Of a DNA stretch of 64,000 nucleotides, positions 1 to 7,472 are shown piece after piece (position 1 is the stretch's first letter; each line of letters starts with the position of its first letter). The position numbers and the translations under genes were made by a program. The notes below the pieces were generated by a model. The model searched no databases. It saw nothing but the letters and a program-made list of their open reading frames with translations, and was not told where the DNA came from. Where the stretch lies: contig NZ_JOFZ01000003.1 of assembly GCF_000721265.1 (NCBI RefSeq), positions 382,043 to 446,042 on the forward strand, written 5' to 3'. This DNA is from Streptomyces sp. NRRL F-5126. GTDB lineage: Bacteria; Actinomycetota; Actinomycetes; Streptomycetales; Streptomycetaceae.

Positions 1-175
1 CGACCTCGGCGGCGAGCTCGGTTGCCGGCAGCGGGCCCTCGCGCAGGCGGGAGAGGATCAGCAGCCTTGAGGGGGTGGCCAGCGCCTGCAGCGTGGCGGC
101 CACCTTGGTGGCGTTGTCCGCGGTGAGGTAGGTGCGCGGGACGCGGCTGGCGGGTGATTCGGCTCCATGACCCAT
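1..175 (-). CDS. ArsR/SmtB-family metalloregulator (3' part outside window)
   Basis: The 58 visible residues start at ATG 175 and run off the left edge. After a short tail they read into a winged-helix segment with NATKVAATLQALATPSRLLI and LREGPLPATELAAEV, which is the alpha2-alpha3 region of ArsR/SmtB repressors ('LadptRl.IL..L..gplsv.eLa..l'). The gene diverges from a P1B-4 ATPase across an ArsR-like palindrome, the usual arrangement of a metal-sensing repressor and its efflux pump (NmtR/KmtR-type pairs are the known analogues). The metal ligands would lie in the missing C-terminal part, so the inducer cannot be read here. Confidence 0.8.
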   Translation of the reverse strand, partial: MGHGAESPASRVPRTYLTADNATKVAATLQALATPSRLLILSRLREGPLPATELAAEV

Positions 176-203
176 GCCGCCATTGTACGTCTCCCGAAGG
201 AAC

Positions 204-223
204 ACATGAATTAATGTTCATTC
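204..223. promoter_or_regulatory. ArsR/SmtB-type operator
   Basis: ATGAA (206-210) and TTCAT (217-221) form an inverted repeat with a 6-nt centre, within acATGAATTAATGTTCATtc. This matches the ATGAA-n-TTCAT architecture known for SmtB/CzrA/ArsR operators. It is an AT-rich island in a >70% GC background and sits between the divergent ArsR gene and the ATPase gene. Confidence 0.7.
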
Positions 224-285
224 GTTCTTGTTACGGTGGTGGGGTTGGACGCTGTCCGCCCCGCTTGCGAAGGAATCTCGCTTCG

Positions 286-2265
286 ATGTCTTCCACTCTC
301 ACCCGCCCGGCACCTGCCGGCGACGCCGTGCGTGACGCGGTAGCGCCCCGGCGCCGTACCCGGATCCTGGCGCTGCCAGAGGCGCGCTGGGCGGCTGCCT
401 CGCTGGTGCTGTTCCTGGCGGCGCTGCCGCTGTATCTGCTGGGCGCGCCGGCTTGGGCGTGGGGGCCGTTGTTCGCCCTCGCCTGTGCGACCGGCGGCTG
501 GGAGCCCGGCTGGGCGGGCCTACGGGCGCTGCAGGGCAAGACGCTGGACGTGGACCTGCTGATGGTGGTCGCCGCGCTGGGTGCGGCGGCGATCGGGCAG
601 GTGCTGGACGGTGCGCTGCTGATCGTCATCTTCGCCACCTCCGGTGCCCTGGAGGCGATCGCCACCGCCCGCACCGCCGACTCCGTGCGCGGCCTGCTCG
701 ACCTCGCGCCCACGGCAGCGACCCGCCTGGCCGGTGACGGCGCCGAGGAGACGCTCCCCGCCGAGGAGTTGCGAGTGGGTGACGTCATTCTGGTGCGTCC
801 CGGGGAGCGGGTCGGCGCCGACGGGCGGGTGCTTGACGGGGCGAGCGACGTCGACCAGGCCTCCATCACCGGCGAGCCGCTGCCGGTGGCCAGGCAGGAG
901 GGCGACGAGGTGTTCGCCGGCACCCTCAACGGCACAGGCGCGCTGCGCGTGAAGGTCGAGCGCGACCCCTCGGACTCGGTGATCGCCCGGATCGTGGCGA
1001 TGGTCGAGGAAGCATCCGAGACCAAGGCGCCGACACAGCTGTTCATCGAGAAGGTCGAGCAGCGCTACAGCCTCGGCATGGTGGCCGCCACGCTTGCGCT
1101 GTTCGTGCTGCCGCTGCTGTTCGGCGCCGCGCTGCAGCCGACCTTGCTGCGGGCGATGACCTTCATGATTGTCGCTTCGCCGTGTGCGGTCGTGCTGGCG
1201 ACCATGCCGCCTCTGCTGTCCGCCATCGCGAACGCAGGCCGCCACGGCGTGCTGGTCAAGTCCGCCGTGGTGATGGAGCAGCTCGGCCAGGTCGACGCGG
1301 TGGCCCTGGACAAGACCGGCACGCTGACCGAGGGCACCCCGCGCCTGACCGACATCCGCCCACTGGCCGCCTCCGGCCTGAGCGAGGAGGAACTGCTGCG
1401 GGTGGCGGCGGCGGTCGAATACCCCAGCGAGCACCCGCTGGCCCGCGCCGTCGTGGACGCCGCCCGCACCCGTGACCTGCGCATCCCCGTGGTCGAGGAC
1501 TTCACCTCCGCCACCGGCACCGGAGTTGCGGCCACCGTCGACGGCAAGGCAGTCGCGGTCGGCAGACCCGCCCGGCACCGAGGCGCCCGCGACGACCACC
1601 CGGCCGCCGCGGTCGCCGCCGCCCTGGAGGACGAGGGCCGCACCGTCGCCCTGGTCGAGGTCGAGGGCACTCCGGTCGGCGTGCTGGGCATCGCCGACCG
1701 GCTGCGCGAGGAAGCCACCGCCGCCGTCACCGCGCTGACCGCCCTGACCGGCCGTGCGCCGGTACTTCTCACCGGCGACAACCCACGAGCGGCCGCTCGC
1801 CTGGCGGAAGAGGTCGGCATCACCGATGTCCGTGCCGGCCTCCTGCCGCAGGACAAGGTCAGCGCCGTGAGGGAGCTGGAGGCTGCCGGGCGCAAGGTGC
1901 TGGTGATCGGTGACGGCGTCAACGACGCTCCCGCGCTGGCCGCCGCCCACACCGGGATCGCCATGGGCCGCACGGGGTCCGACCTCGCGCTTCAGACCGC
2001 CGACGCCGTCGTGGTCCGCGACGAGCTCGCCACCGTCCCCACCGTCGTGGCACTCTCACGCCGGGCCCGGCGCCTGGTGGTACAAAACCTCGCGATCGCG
2101 GCGGCGTTCATCACCGGGCTGGTCATCTGGGACCTGGCCGGCACCCTGCCGCTGCCGCTCGGTGTCGCGGGCCACGAGGGCTCCACCGTCATCGTCGGCC
2201 TCAACGGCCTGCGCCTGCTGGCCGACGCCGCCTGGCGCCGCACACGCACCGGGCACGGCCAGTGA
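286..2265 (+). CDS. P1B-4-type heavy-metal exporting ATPase (CtpD/CoaT-like)
   Basis: A 659-residue P-type ATPase expected to pump Co2+, Fe2+ or a similar divalent metal out across the membrane. Visible motifs are TGE at 195-197 (actuator domain), an SPC intramembrane metal motif at 298-300, the phosphorylation site DKTGTLTEG from D342, the hinge GDGVNDAPA near 542-550, and HEGS at 630-633 in the last transmembrane segment. SPC plus HEG(G/S)T is the signature of subgroup P1B-4; copper and zinc pumps have CPC. There is no N-terminal CxxC metal-binding domain. ATG 286 is chosen because GAAGGA lies at 269-274. Upstream in-frame starts fall inside the operator or the divergent repressor. Regulation by the adjacent ArsR repressor is likely. 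Confidence 0.88.
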   Translation: MSSTLTRPAPAGDAVRDAVAPRRRTRILALPEARWAAASLVLFLAALPLYLLGAPAWAWGPLFALACATGGWEPGWAGLRALQGKTLDVDLLMVVAALGAAAIGQVLDGALLIVIFATSGALEAIATARTADSVRGLLDLAPTAATRLAGDGAEETLPAEELRVGDVILVRPGERVGADGRVLDGASDVDQASITGEPLPVARQEGDEVFAGTLNGTGALRVKVERDPSDSVIARIVAMVEEASETKAPTQLFIEKVEQRYSLGMVAATLALFVLPLLFGAALQPTLLRAMTFMIVASPCAVVLATMPPLLSAIANAGRHGVLVKSAVVMEQLGQVDAVALDKTGTLTEGTPRLTDIRPLAASGLSEEELLRVAAAVEYPSEHPLARAVVDAARTRDLRIPVVEDFTSATGTGVAATVDGKAVAVGRPARHRGARDDHPAAAVAAALEDEGRTVALVEVEGTPVGVLGIADRLREEATAAVTALTALTGRAPVLLTGDNPRAAARLAEEVGITDVRAGLLPQDKVSAVRELEAAGRKVLVIGDGVNDAPALAAAHTGIAMGRTGSDLALQTADAVVVRDELATVPTVVALSRRARRLVVQNLAIAAAFITGLVIWDLAGTLPLPLGVAGHEGSTVIVGLNGLRLLADAAWRRTRTGHGQ

Positions 2266-2448
2266 GCCGCCGCACCCCAAGATCCCCGACAGATCCCCGA
2301 CCTGGACCACGGCGCCCAGCTCGCCCGGCTGCGCCGGTCCGTGGCCGAGAGCGCGGCGGCATCGCCACCCTGGGTCGAAGCCGGCGGCCCGGGCCGGCCG
2401 ACCCGCCCGGCGCGCTGGGCCTGTATGCCGGCGCCCCCTCCCGCCGCA

Positions 2449-2467
2449 TCCGTCAAGCGCTGACGGA
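2449..2467 (+). terminator. Putative hairpin terminator after the ATPase gene
   Basis: TCCGTCA (2449-2455) and TGACGGA (2461-2467) form a perfect 7-bp stem with a 5-nt loop. There is no T-tract, which is common for actinomycete terminators. It lies between the ATPase gene and the copper promoter region. Confidence 0.4.
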
Positions 2468-2543
2468 CTGACCCGCCATCACGCCCGGCTTCGCCTTGGA
2501 GTGCGTGCCCCACCAGCTGAAACAACCGCCGAGCCAGCACAGG

Positions 2544-2558
2544 TACCCCAGGGGGGTA
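2544..2558 (+). promoter_or_regulatory. CsoR-like copper operator
   Basis: TACCCC-AGG-GGGGTA is a perfect 6+6 palindrome, the G-tract architecture known for CsoR-family Cu(I) repressor sites. It lies about 45 nt upstream of the small membrane protein gene that precedes the multicopper oxidase. No csoR gene is in this window, so the repressor would act in trans. Confidence 0.7.
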
Positions 2559-2604
2559 GTATGCGCCGGGCCGGGCATCGGCACATACGGCACAGGTGGA
2601 GTTC

Positions 2605-3012
2605 ATGGCGCAACGGGCGGCTCGCGGCAGCGGTGGGACAGCCCTCCGCTGGACGTACGGGGTGTTGGGCACCCTGTGCGTCGCGCTGGCCGTGCTCGTT
2701 CATCACGAAACCTGCGCGGTGGCCATGCCGACCGCAGGTATGGCATCCACGCTGTCCCCCGGCCATGACGCCCACGTGCCGGCGGGCCGGCCGTCGGCGT
2801 CCGTGCACGGCGTCGTCTCTGGCGGTTGCGGCATGTCCGGCATGCAGCACTGCGCCGCCGCGAGCGTCGGGTCCGTTCAGCTTCCCGCGCCGGGGCAAAG
2901 CCCCTTCGTCGCTCCGGCGGACCTGCGGGCGACGGTGCCGGGGACCGCCCCCACCAGTGCTGTCGGACGAGCTCCGCCCGACCTGTCCGTCCTGTCTCGA
3001 CTGCGCATCTAG
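2605..3012 (+). CDS. Small Met/His/Cys-containing exported or membrane protein (DUF6153-like)
   Basis: About 135 residues: one N-terminal hydrophobic segment (WTYGVLGTLCVALAVLV), then a loop with HHETCAVAMP, GHDAHV and CGMSGMQHC, and a Pro/Ala-rich tail. The Met/His/Cys clusters resemble soft-metal ligands. Small proteins of this type beside multicopper oxidases in actinomycetes carry the label DUF6153; that family name is recall, not a search. It lies just downstream of a CsoR-like operator and 75 nt before the oxidase, so a role in copper handling is inferred. The start is uncertain. ATG 2605 has an SD-like AGGTGGAG only 3 nt upstream; GTG 2596 would add three residues but has no clear SD. 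Confidence 0.6.
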   Translation: MAQRAARGSGGTALRWTYGVLGTLCVALAVLVHHETCAVAMPTAGMASTLSPGHDAHVPAGRPSASVHGVVSGGCGMSGMQHCAAASVGSVQLPAPGQSPFVAPADLRATVPGTAPTSAVGRAPPDLSVLSRLRI

Positions 3013-3087
3013 GCCGCTCCTGACGGCGCGCGATGTGCCGTCCTCACGTGACCACATCGGCAGTTTCGAGACAGAGGATGCACCACG

Positions 3088-4668
3088 ATGAAGAGTGTCA
3101 ACCGGCGTTCCATCCTGCTCGCGGGCCTGGGAGCGGCCGGCGCAGGCGCGCTCGCCGCCTGCGGCGGTTCCGGCGGCAATGGTTCGGACGACAGGGCCCT
3201 GGTCAGCCCCGCAAGCGCGGCGGTGGCCGGCGCCGAGAAGAAGCGCTCGCACAGCGGGCGTACGCACAGGATCACTCTGACAGCCGCGCCCGCCATGATC
3301 GACCTGGGCGGTGGTGTCACTCCCAGGACCTGGGCTTTCGACGGACGCACTCCCGGCAAGGAGGTCCGGCTGTCCGCCGGCGACACCCTGGCCGCGGAGC
3401 TGTCGAACCAACTCCCCGGCAAGACCGCCACGTCGATCCACTGGCACGGCATCGCACTGCGCAACGACATGGATGGCATGCCGCCCCTCACCCAGACCGC
3501 CGTGCGGGCCGGCTCGACCTTCGGCTACCGGTTCACCGCCGACGCGCCGGGCACCTACTTCTTCCACCCCCACGTCGGGGTCCAGCTCGACCGGGCGCTC
3601 TACGCCCCGCTGATCGTCGAGGACCCCGAGGAGCCCCTGGCGTACGACGACGAGTGGGTGGTGCTCCTCGACGACTGGGTCGACGGCGTCACCGGCACCC
3701 CGGACGAGGTCTTCGCCGAGCTCCGTCACGGCATGGGCGGCCATGACACGGGGGACATGGGCGGAATGGGTATGGGCGAGGCGGCGTCTTCGTCCGCTTC
3801 GGCCTCCGCATCGTCCGGGGGCATGGGGTCGAAGTTCATGCTCACGGGCGCCACCAGCAAGCTGCTCGAAGGCGACGCCGGAGATGTGAAGTACCCGCAC
3901 CATCTGATCAACGGCAGGGTGGCCACGGATCCGGATGTCTATTCGGGCAAGCCCGGCAGGAAGGTACGGCTGCGGATCATCAACGCCGGTTCCGACACCG
4001 CCTACCGGGTCGCCCTCGGTGGCCACAGGCTGACCATCACCCACACCGACGGCTACCCCGTCGAGCACCAGCAAGTGGACGCCCTGCTGGTGGGCATGGG
4101 CGAACGCTACGACGTCCTCGTCACTCTCGACGACGGCGTCTTCCCGCTCGTCGCGCTCGCCGAGGGCAAGAAGGCGAGCGGCCTGGCCCTGGCACGGACA
4201 GGTTCGGGAAGCGCGCCGCCGGCGACCGTCCGGCCCAAGGAACTCGACGGGATGATCATGACCGCTTCACAGTTGCGGGCTGCGGACAGCGTTCGGCTCG
4301 CCCCGGCCAAGACGGATGTCACCCACCAGATCAAGCTGACCGGTGGCATGGCGAAGTACAACTGGTCCATCAACGGGCGGCCGTTCGACATGACCGATCC
4401 GCAGGCGAACCCCGTCCTCGTCCAGGAGGGCCAGCGCGTACGGCTCGACTTCGTCAACCGCACCGACATGTGGCACCCGATGCACCTGCACGGCCACACC
4501 TTCCAGCTCGGCAGCAACGGCCCGCGCAAGGACACCGCCATCGTCCTGCCCGGCAAGAAGACATCCGTCTTCTTCGACGCCGACAACCCGGGTCAATGGA
4601 TGCTGCATTGCCACAACGCCTACCACGGCGCAGCCGGGATGATGGCCAATCTGGCCTACCGCGCCTGA
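3088..4668 (+). CDS. Multicopper oxidase, exported (copper tolerance type)
   Basis: A 526-residue three-domain multicopper oxidase that would oxidise Cu(I) or phenolic substrates with O2 outside the membrane. It begins with a twin-arginine stretch (NRRSILL) and a lipobox-like LAAC at 22-25. Copper ligands are in order: HWHG at 118-121, HPH at 160-162, HPMHLHGH at 463-470 and HCHNAYH at 507-513, with axial-ligand candidate Met518. A Met/His-rich insert near 215-250 (HGMGGHDTGDMGGMGMG) resembles the Cu(I)-binding loop of CueO/CopA enzymes. It follows the small metal-rich protein and the CsoR-like operator, so copper induction is inferred. Confidence 0.92.
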   Translation: MKSVNRRSILLAGLGAAGAGALAACGGSGGNGSDDRALVSPASAAVAGAEKKRSHSGRTHRITLTAAPAMIDLGGGVTPRTWAFDGRTPGKEVRLSAGDTLAAELSNQLPGKTATSIHWHGIALRNDMDGMPPLTQTAVRAGSTFGYRFTADAPGTYFFHPHVGVQLDRALYAPLIVEDPEEPLAYDDEWVVLLDDWVDGVTGTPDEVFAELRHGMGGHDTGDMGGMGMGEAASSSASASASSGGMGSKFMLTGATSKLLEGDAGDVKYPHHLINGRVATDPDVYSGKPGRKVRLRIINAGSDTAYRVALGGHRLTITHTDGYPVEHQQVDALLVGMGERYDVLVTLDDGVFPLVALAEGKKASGLALARTGSGSAPPATVRPKELDGMIMTASQLRAADSVRLAPAKTDVTHQIKLTGGMAKYNWSINGRPFDMTDPQANPVLVQEGQRVRLDFVNRTDMWHPMHLHGHTFQLGSNGPRKDTAIVLPGKKTSVFFDADNPGQWMLHCHNAYHGAAGMMANLAYRA

Positions 4669-4708
4669 TGTCCCAGGGGGCTGTGCCGGGTGGTCCTGGC
4701 CTCCTGGT

Positions 4709-4730
4709 GCGGCCCCCGGCGCGGGGCCGC
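4709..4730 (+). terminator. Hairpin terminator after the multicopper oxidase gene
   Basis: GCGGCCCC (4709-4716) and GGGGCCGC (4723-4730) form a perfect 8-bp GC stem with a 6-nt loop, 41 nt after the oxidase stop codon. It separates the copper unit from the nuo operon. Confidence 0.6.
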
Positions 4731-4918
4731 GGGGCGCGGCTGCACGCGCGGCTGCACGCATCATTCGTACGGTCGCAGGCGGCAACTTTCTCCGGCGCGG
4801 CGTGCCACGCCCTTTTCCCGCCCCGTAACCGGAATCCTCGCAAGGGATGTCAGGACCGACTCTTGATTGCGTATCCCCGGGGGCAGGTGAGCGCCTCCGG
4901 ACGGCAGCAGAGAGGAGC

Positions 4919-4966
4919 ATGGAGATGGTCGCCCAGGGCGCCGTCCAGCGCGGTGAGACGGGATGA
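4919..4966 (+). CDS. 15-codon leader ORF coupled to nuoA
   Basis: ATG 4919 opens a frame encoding MEMVAQGAVQRGETG that stops at TGA 4964-4966, overlapping the nuoA ATG (4963) as ATGA. A very strong ribosome site (AGAGAGGAG, ending at 4917) precedes this small ORF, whereas nuoA has only a weak GAGACGGG stretch. The simplest reading is a translated leader peptide through which ribosomes are delivered to nuoA. No attenuator hairpin or run of regulatory codons is evident. The peptide may have no function of its own. Confidence 0.55.
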   Translation: MEMVAQGAVQRGETG

Positions 4967-5313
4967 GCGGCATGACGGCGGCACTGTCCCTGCTGGGTGT
5001 GGCCGCGCTGGCCGTCGCCGGCGTCTACGGGACGGCCTGGGCGGCGCGGCTGTCCGCTGATCCGGTGGCGGCCGCGCCGTTCGGGTCAGGTCTTGAGCCG
5101 GTCGAGCACGCGGTGAGCCGGTTCCACGTGCGCTGGTACACGGTGACGATGCTGTTCCTGGCCTTCGACATGGAGATGGTGTTCATGTACCCGTGGACGC
5201 GGGTGATCTCCACCATGGGGTCCAGCGCGGTGATCGAGATGTTCGTCTTCCTCGGGGTTCTGCTGGCCGGGGTCGTCCATGCCTGGCGGGAGGGTGCGCT
5301 GCGATGGACATGA
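4963..5313 (+). CDS. nuoA: NADH-quinone oxidoreductase subunit A-like (NuoA2)
   Basis: A 116-residue membrane protein with three predicted helices and the diagnostic stretch SRFHVRWYTVTMLFLAFDME followed by MVFMYPW, matching NuoA/ND3. FDxExxF carries the conserved TM2 Asp and Glu. The TM1-TM2 loop normally reads P-Y-E-C-G-x-x-P; here it is P-F-G-S-G-L-E-P, so the Glu and the switch-loop Cys are both missing. It is the first gene of a coupled nuo operon and is probably translated through the upstream 15-codon leader. ATG 4972 is an alternative in-frame start. Confidence 0.9.
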   Translation: MSGMTAALSLLGVAALAVAGVYGTAWAARLSADPVAAAPFGSGLEPVEHAVSRFHVRWYTVTMLFLAFDMEMVFMYPWTRVISTMGSSAVIEMFVFLGVLLAGVVHAWREGALRWT

Positions 5314-6527
5314 CCGGCCTTGCACTGCGCGCTGCCGCCGCCCGGCCTCATGTGCTGCCGGCCACCCTGCCGGGCGGAACGGCTGCGCGGCTGGCAGCCG
5401 AGCGCGTCCTGCGGCTGCGGGACTGGCCGTTGGCCGCCACCCCGGCGCAGGCGGATGTGCTCCTCGTCGCCGGGCCGGCCCGCCCGGACCTGGACGCGGC
5501 CGTGGACCGGCTGTGGCAGGACATGCCCGCGCCCCGCGCCCGCGTCCAGGCGCTGAGTGCCGATGACGTCGAGGCCGCGCTGGCGACCGGACAGGCCCGG
5601 CTCGGCTCGCCGGCCGGTCGGCGCACGCAGGCCGAAGCGCCCGATGCAGCCGAGAGCGACGACGAGGGCGATCACAGCCGGAGCCACGGCGGCCATGAGG
5701 GGCATGGCGGTCACGGCGGCGGCGAGATGGAGATGCCGGGTGGGCTGCCGATGGCCGAGCAGGGTGAGGACCGTGACGGCCTGACGCTCGACCAGCTGCA
5801 CGTGGCGCTCGGACCGTTGCTCGCCGACTGGCCGTCAGGCCTGGCCATTCGTGTGACGCTGCAGGGCGATGTCGTGCAGGAGGCCGAGGTCGAGGAGCCG
5901 TTGCGACCCGGCTCCGCGGTGGCGGAGGCGTTCTGGGTGCAGCCGTGGCTGCGTGCGGCGGCGGGTGAGCCGGTGAGCGTGGGCGAGGCGGTCCGGCGGC
6001 GGGCGGCGGCGCATCTGGACAGTCTGGCCCGGCTGTTGTCGGTGGCCGGCTGGCCCGCCGAGGCGGTCGTGGCGAGGCGGCTGCGCGACGACCTGCTCGA
6101 CGGCGCGCCCGGCGCGGCAGTCGTGCTCCGGCTTGAGCGTTTCGCCCGCCGGGTCGGCCGGTCGCGGACGTTGGCCTGGATGACCCGCGGGATCGGCCAG
6201 GTGAGTGCGGAACGGGCGCGCGAGGCCGGAGTGAGCGGACCGGCGGCGCGGGCCGGCGGGGACGTGAGCGATCGCTACCGGCAGTGGCTTGCCGTCATCC
6301 GCCGCGATGTGGGGCGTCTTGAGGAGCCGTCGCCGCTTCGGCCGGCGGTGGAGGAAAGTCCCCGCGGATGGTGGCGGGACGGCGGCCCGCCGTCGGCGGC
6401 GCTGATCCGCCTCCTGCCGGGTCTGCTGACGGGGGCCGAACTGGCCGCCGCGCGCCTCATCGTGGCCAGCCTCGACCCGGACCTGGACGAACTCGCCGCG
6501 GCACGACGTGAGGTGACGGCTTCGTGA
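5304..6527 (+). CDS. Cysteine-free NuoB/NuoD-like fusion protein
   Basis: A 407-residue soluble protein in the slot normally held by nuoB-nuoC-nuoD. Residues 30-80 (ADVLLVAGPARPDL...RLWQDMPAPRARVQA) resemble the NuoB segment 'aDvLiVsGt.t.km...v.rlydqMPePk.Via'. A His/Asp-rich linker follows (HGGHEGHGGHGG, about 127-138). After it, LPMAEQGEDRDGLTLDQLHV and WPSGLAIRVTLQGDVVQEAE resemble NuoD/hydrogenase-large-subunit-like proteins of reduced complexes. No cysteine is visible anywhere, so it cannot ligate cluster N2. It could be a scaffold or quinone-site cap. ATG 5304 is chosen because it overlaps the nuoA end by 10 nt; the long upstream frame lies inside nuoA. Identification with either subunit is tentative. 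Confidence 0.6.
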   Translation: MDMTGLALRAAAARPHVLPATLPGGTAARLAAERVLRLRDWPLAATPAQADVLLVAGPARPDLDAAVDRLWQDMPAPRARVQALSADDVEAALATGQARLGSPAGRRTQAEAPDAAESDDEGDHSRSHGGHEGHGGHGGGEMEMPGGLPMAEQGEDRDGLTLDQLHVALGPLLADWPSGLAIRVTLQGDVVQEAEVEEPLRPGSAVAEAFWVQPWLRAAAGEPVSVGEAVRRRAAAHLDSLARLLSVAGWPAEAVVARRLRDDLLDGAPGAAVVLRLERFARRVGRSRTLAWMTRGIGQVSAERAREAGVSGPAARAGGDVSDRYRQWLAVIRRDVGRLEEPSPLRPAVEESPRGWWRDGGPPSAALIRLLPGLLTGAELAAARLIVASLDPDLDELAAARREVTAS

Positions 6528-7453
6528 TTGAGGCAGGGGCGTGGTGGACGCTGCTTGCGGCGCCCGCGATGCTGCTCGCACTGGCCGGGCTCGCGGTGGC
6601 CGGGCATGCGGTGCTCGAAGCCCGGGACGCGGGCCGGCCCGTCACCCCCGCCGGCGTGATGCGGCCGTTTCTCGGGGTGCCGCGGGCGCTGCTTGCCCAG
6701 CCGAGGCGCCTGCCCGCCCCGGATGTGCTGCTGTGGCGGGCCGGTGTGGTCACCGTGCCGGTGGCGGCGGTGCTGTCCACGCTGGTGATCCCGTTCGGTG
6801 GCGTGGCGGTGGCCGACCCGTCGGTCGGCCTGGTGTGGTTCAACGCCATGGAGGTGTTGACCTGGGCCGGGCTGTGGCTGGCCGGCTGGGGCCCCAACGC
6901 CGCCTTGTCCCTGGTGGGTGGCTACCGGTTCCTGGCCCAGAGCCTGGCCTATGAACTGCCGCTGATGTTCGCGCTGATGTCGGCGGCGACCGGCGCGCAG
7001 TCCCTGCGGGTGGGCGGCATCGCCGGCGCCCAGCACGGTCTGTGGTACGCGGTGTGGATGCCGGTCGCCTTCGTCGTCTACCTGGCCGGGGTGCTCGCCT
7101 TCGGTTTCCTTGGGCCGTTCGCCTACCCGGCGGGTCGTGACCTGGCGGGCGGGGTGCTGAGCGAAGTCTCGGGGGCGGACCGGTTGCTGCTTGAGGCCGG
7201 GCGGTGGCTGTGGCTGGCCGCGGGATCGGCGATGGCCGTACCGCTGTTCCTGGGTGGCGGCGCCGGCCCGGGGATGCCGTCCTGGGCCTGGCAGGCGGTC
7301 AAGACGCTGCTGGTGCTGGCCGTGCTGGTGGCGGCGGTGCGGCGACTGCCGGTGATCCGGGCCGACCGTTACGTGGAGTTCGCCTGGGTGGTGCTCATCC
7401 CACTGACGATCGTGCAGGTACTCATCCCGGCCCTGGTCGACCTGAACCGATGA
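6524..7453 (+). CDS. nuoH: NADH-quinone oxidoreductase subunit H-like (NuoH2)
   Basis: A 309-residue polytopic protein with about eight hydrophobic helices, similar to NuoH/ND1. The TM5-6 loop that normally reads PFD.PEAE.EL..G...EYSG is here PFAYPAGRDLAGGVLSEVSG, so most of the conserved acidic residues at the quinone tunnel are replaced. It starts at GTG 6524 in a GTGA overlap with the preceding gene. Being second-last of the quinone-side subunits, it would join the membrane arm to the NuoB/D-like protein, but classical quinone-coupled chemistry is doubtful. Confidence 0.85.
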   Translation: MIEAGAWWTLLAAPAMLLALAGLAVAGHAVLEARDAGRPVTPAGVMRPFLGVPRALLAQPRRLPAPDVLLWRAGVVTVPVAAVLSTLVIPFGGVAVADPSVGLVWFNAMEVLTWAGLWLAGWGPNAALSLVGGYRFLAQSLAYELPLMFALMSAATGAQSLRVGGIAGAQHGLWYAVWMPVAFVVYLAGVLAFGFLGPFAYPAGRDLAGGVLSEVSGADRLLLEAGRWLWLAAGSAMAVPLFLGGGAGPGMPSWAWQAVKTLLVLAVLVAAVRRLPVIRADRYVEFAWVVLIPLTIVQVLIPALVDLNR

Positions 7454-7472
7454 CGAGCGAGGGGATCGCACC

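Larger units (their letters stand above)
2266..2604. other. Intergenic region with hairpin and copper operator
   Basis: This region holds no convincing gene. A 69-codon frame starting at GTG 2262 overlaps the ATPase stop in GTGA style, but its composition (mostly R, P, A, G) does not look like a folded protein. The supportable elements are the hairpin at 2449-2467 and the CsoR-like palindrome at 2544-2558. Confidence 0.5.

Noticed and set aside
2262..2471. Possible 69-codon gene coupled to the ATPase stop by GTGA
   Set aside because: Its composition is almost only R, P, A and G with no hydrophobic core, and a terminator-like hairpin overlaps its end.
5193..5303. Upstream extension of the NuoB/D-like gene into nuoA
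   Set aside because: The extension is the out-of-frame reading of nuoA; ATG 5304 gives the usual short overlap.
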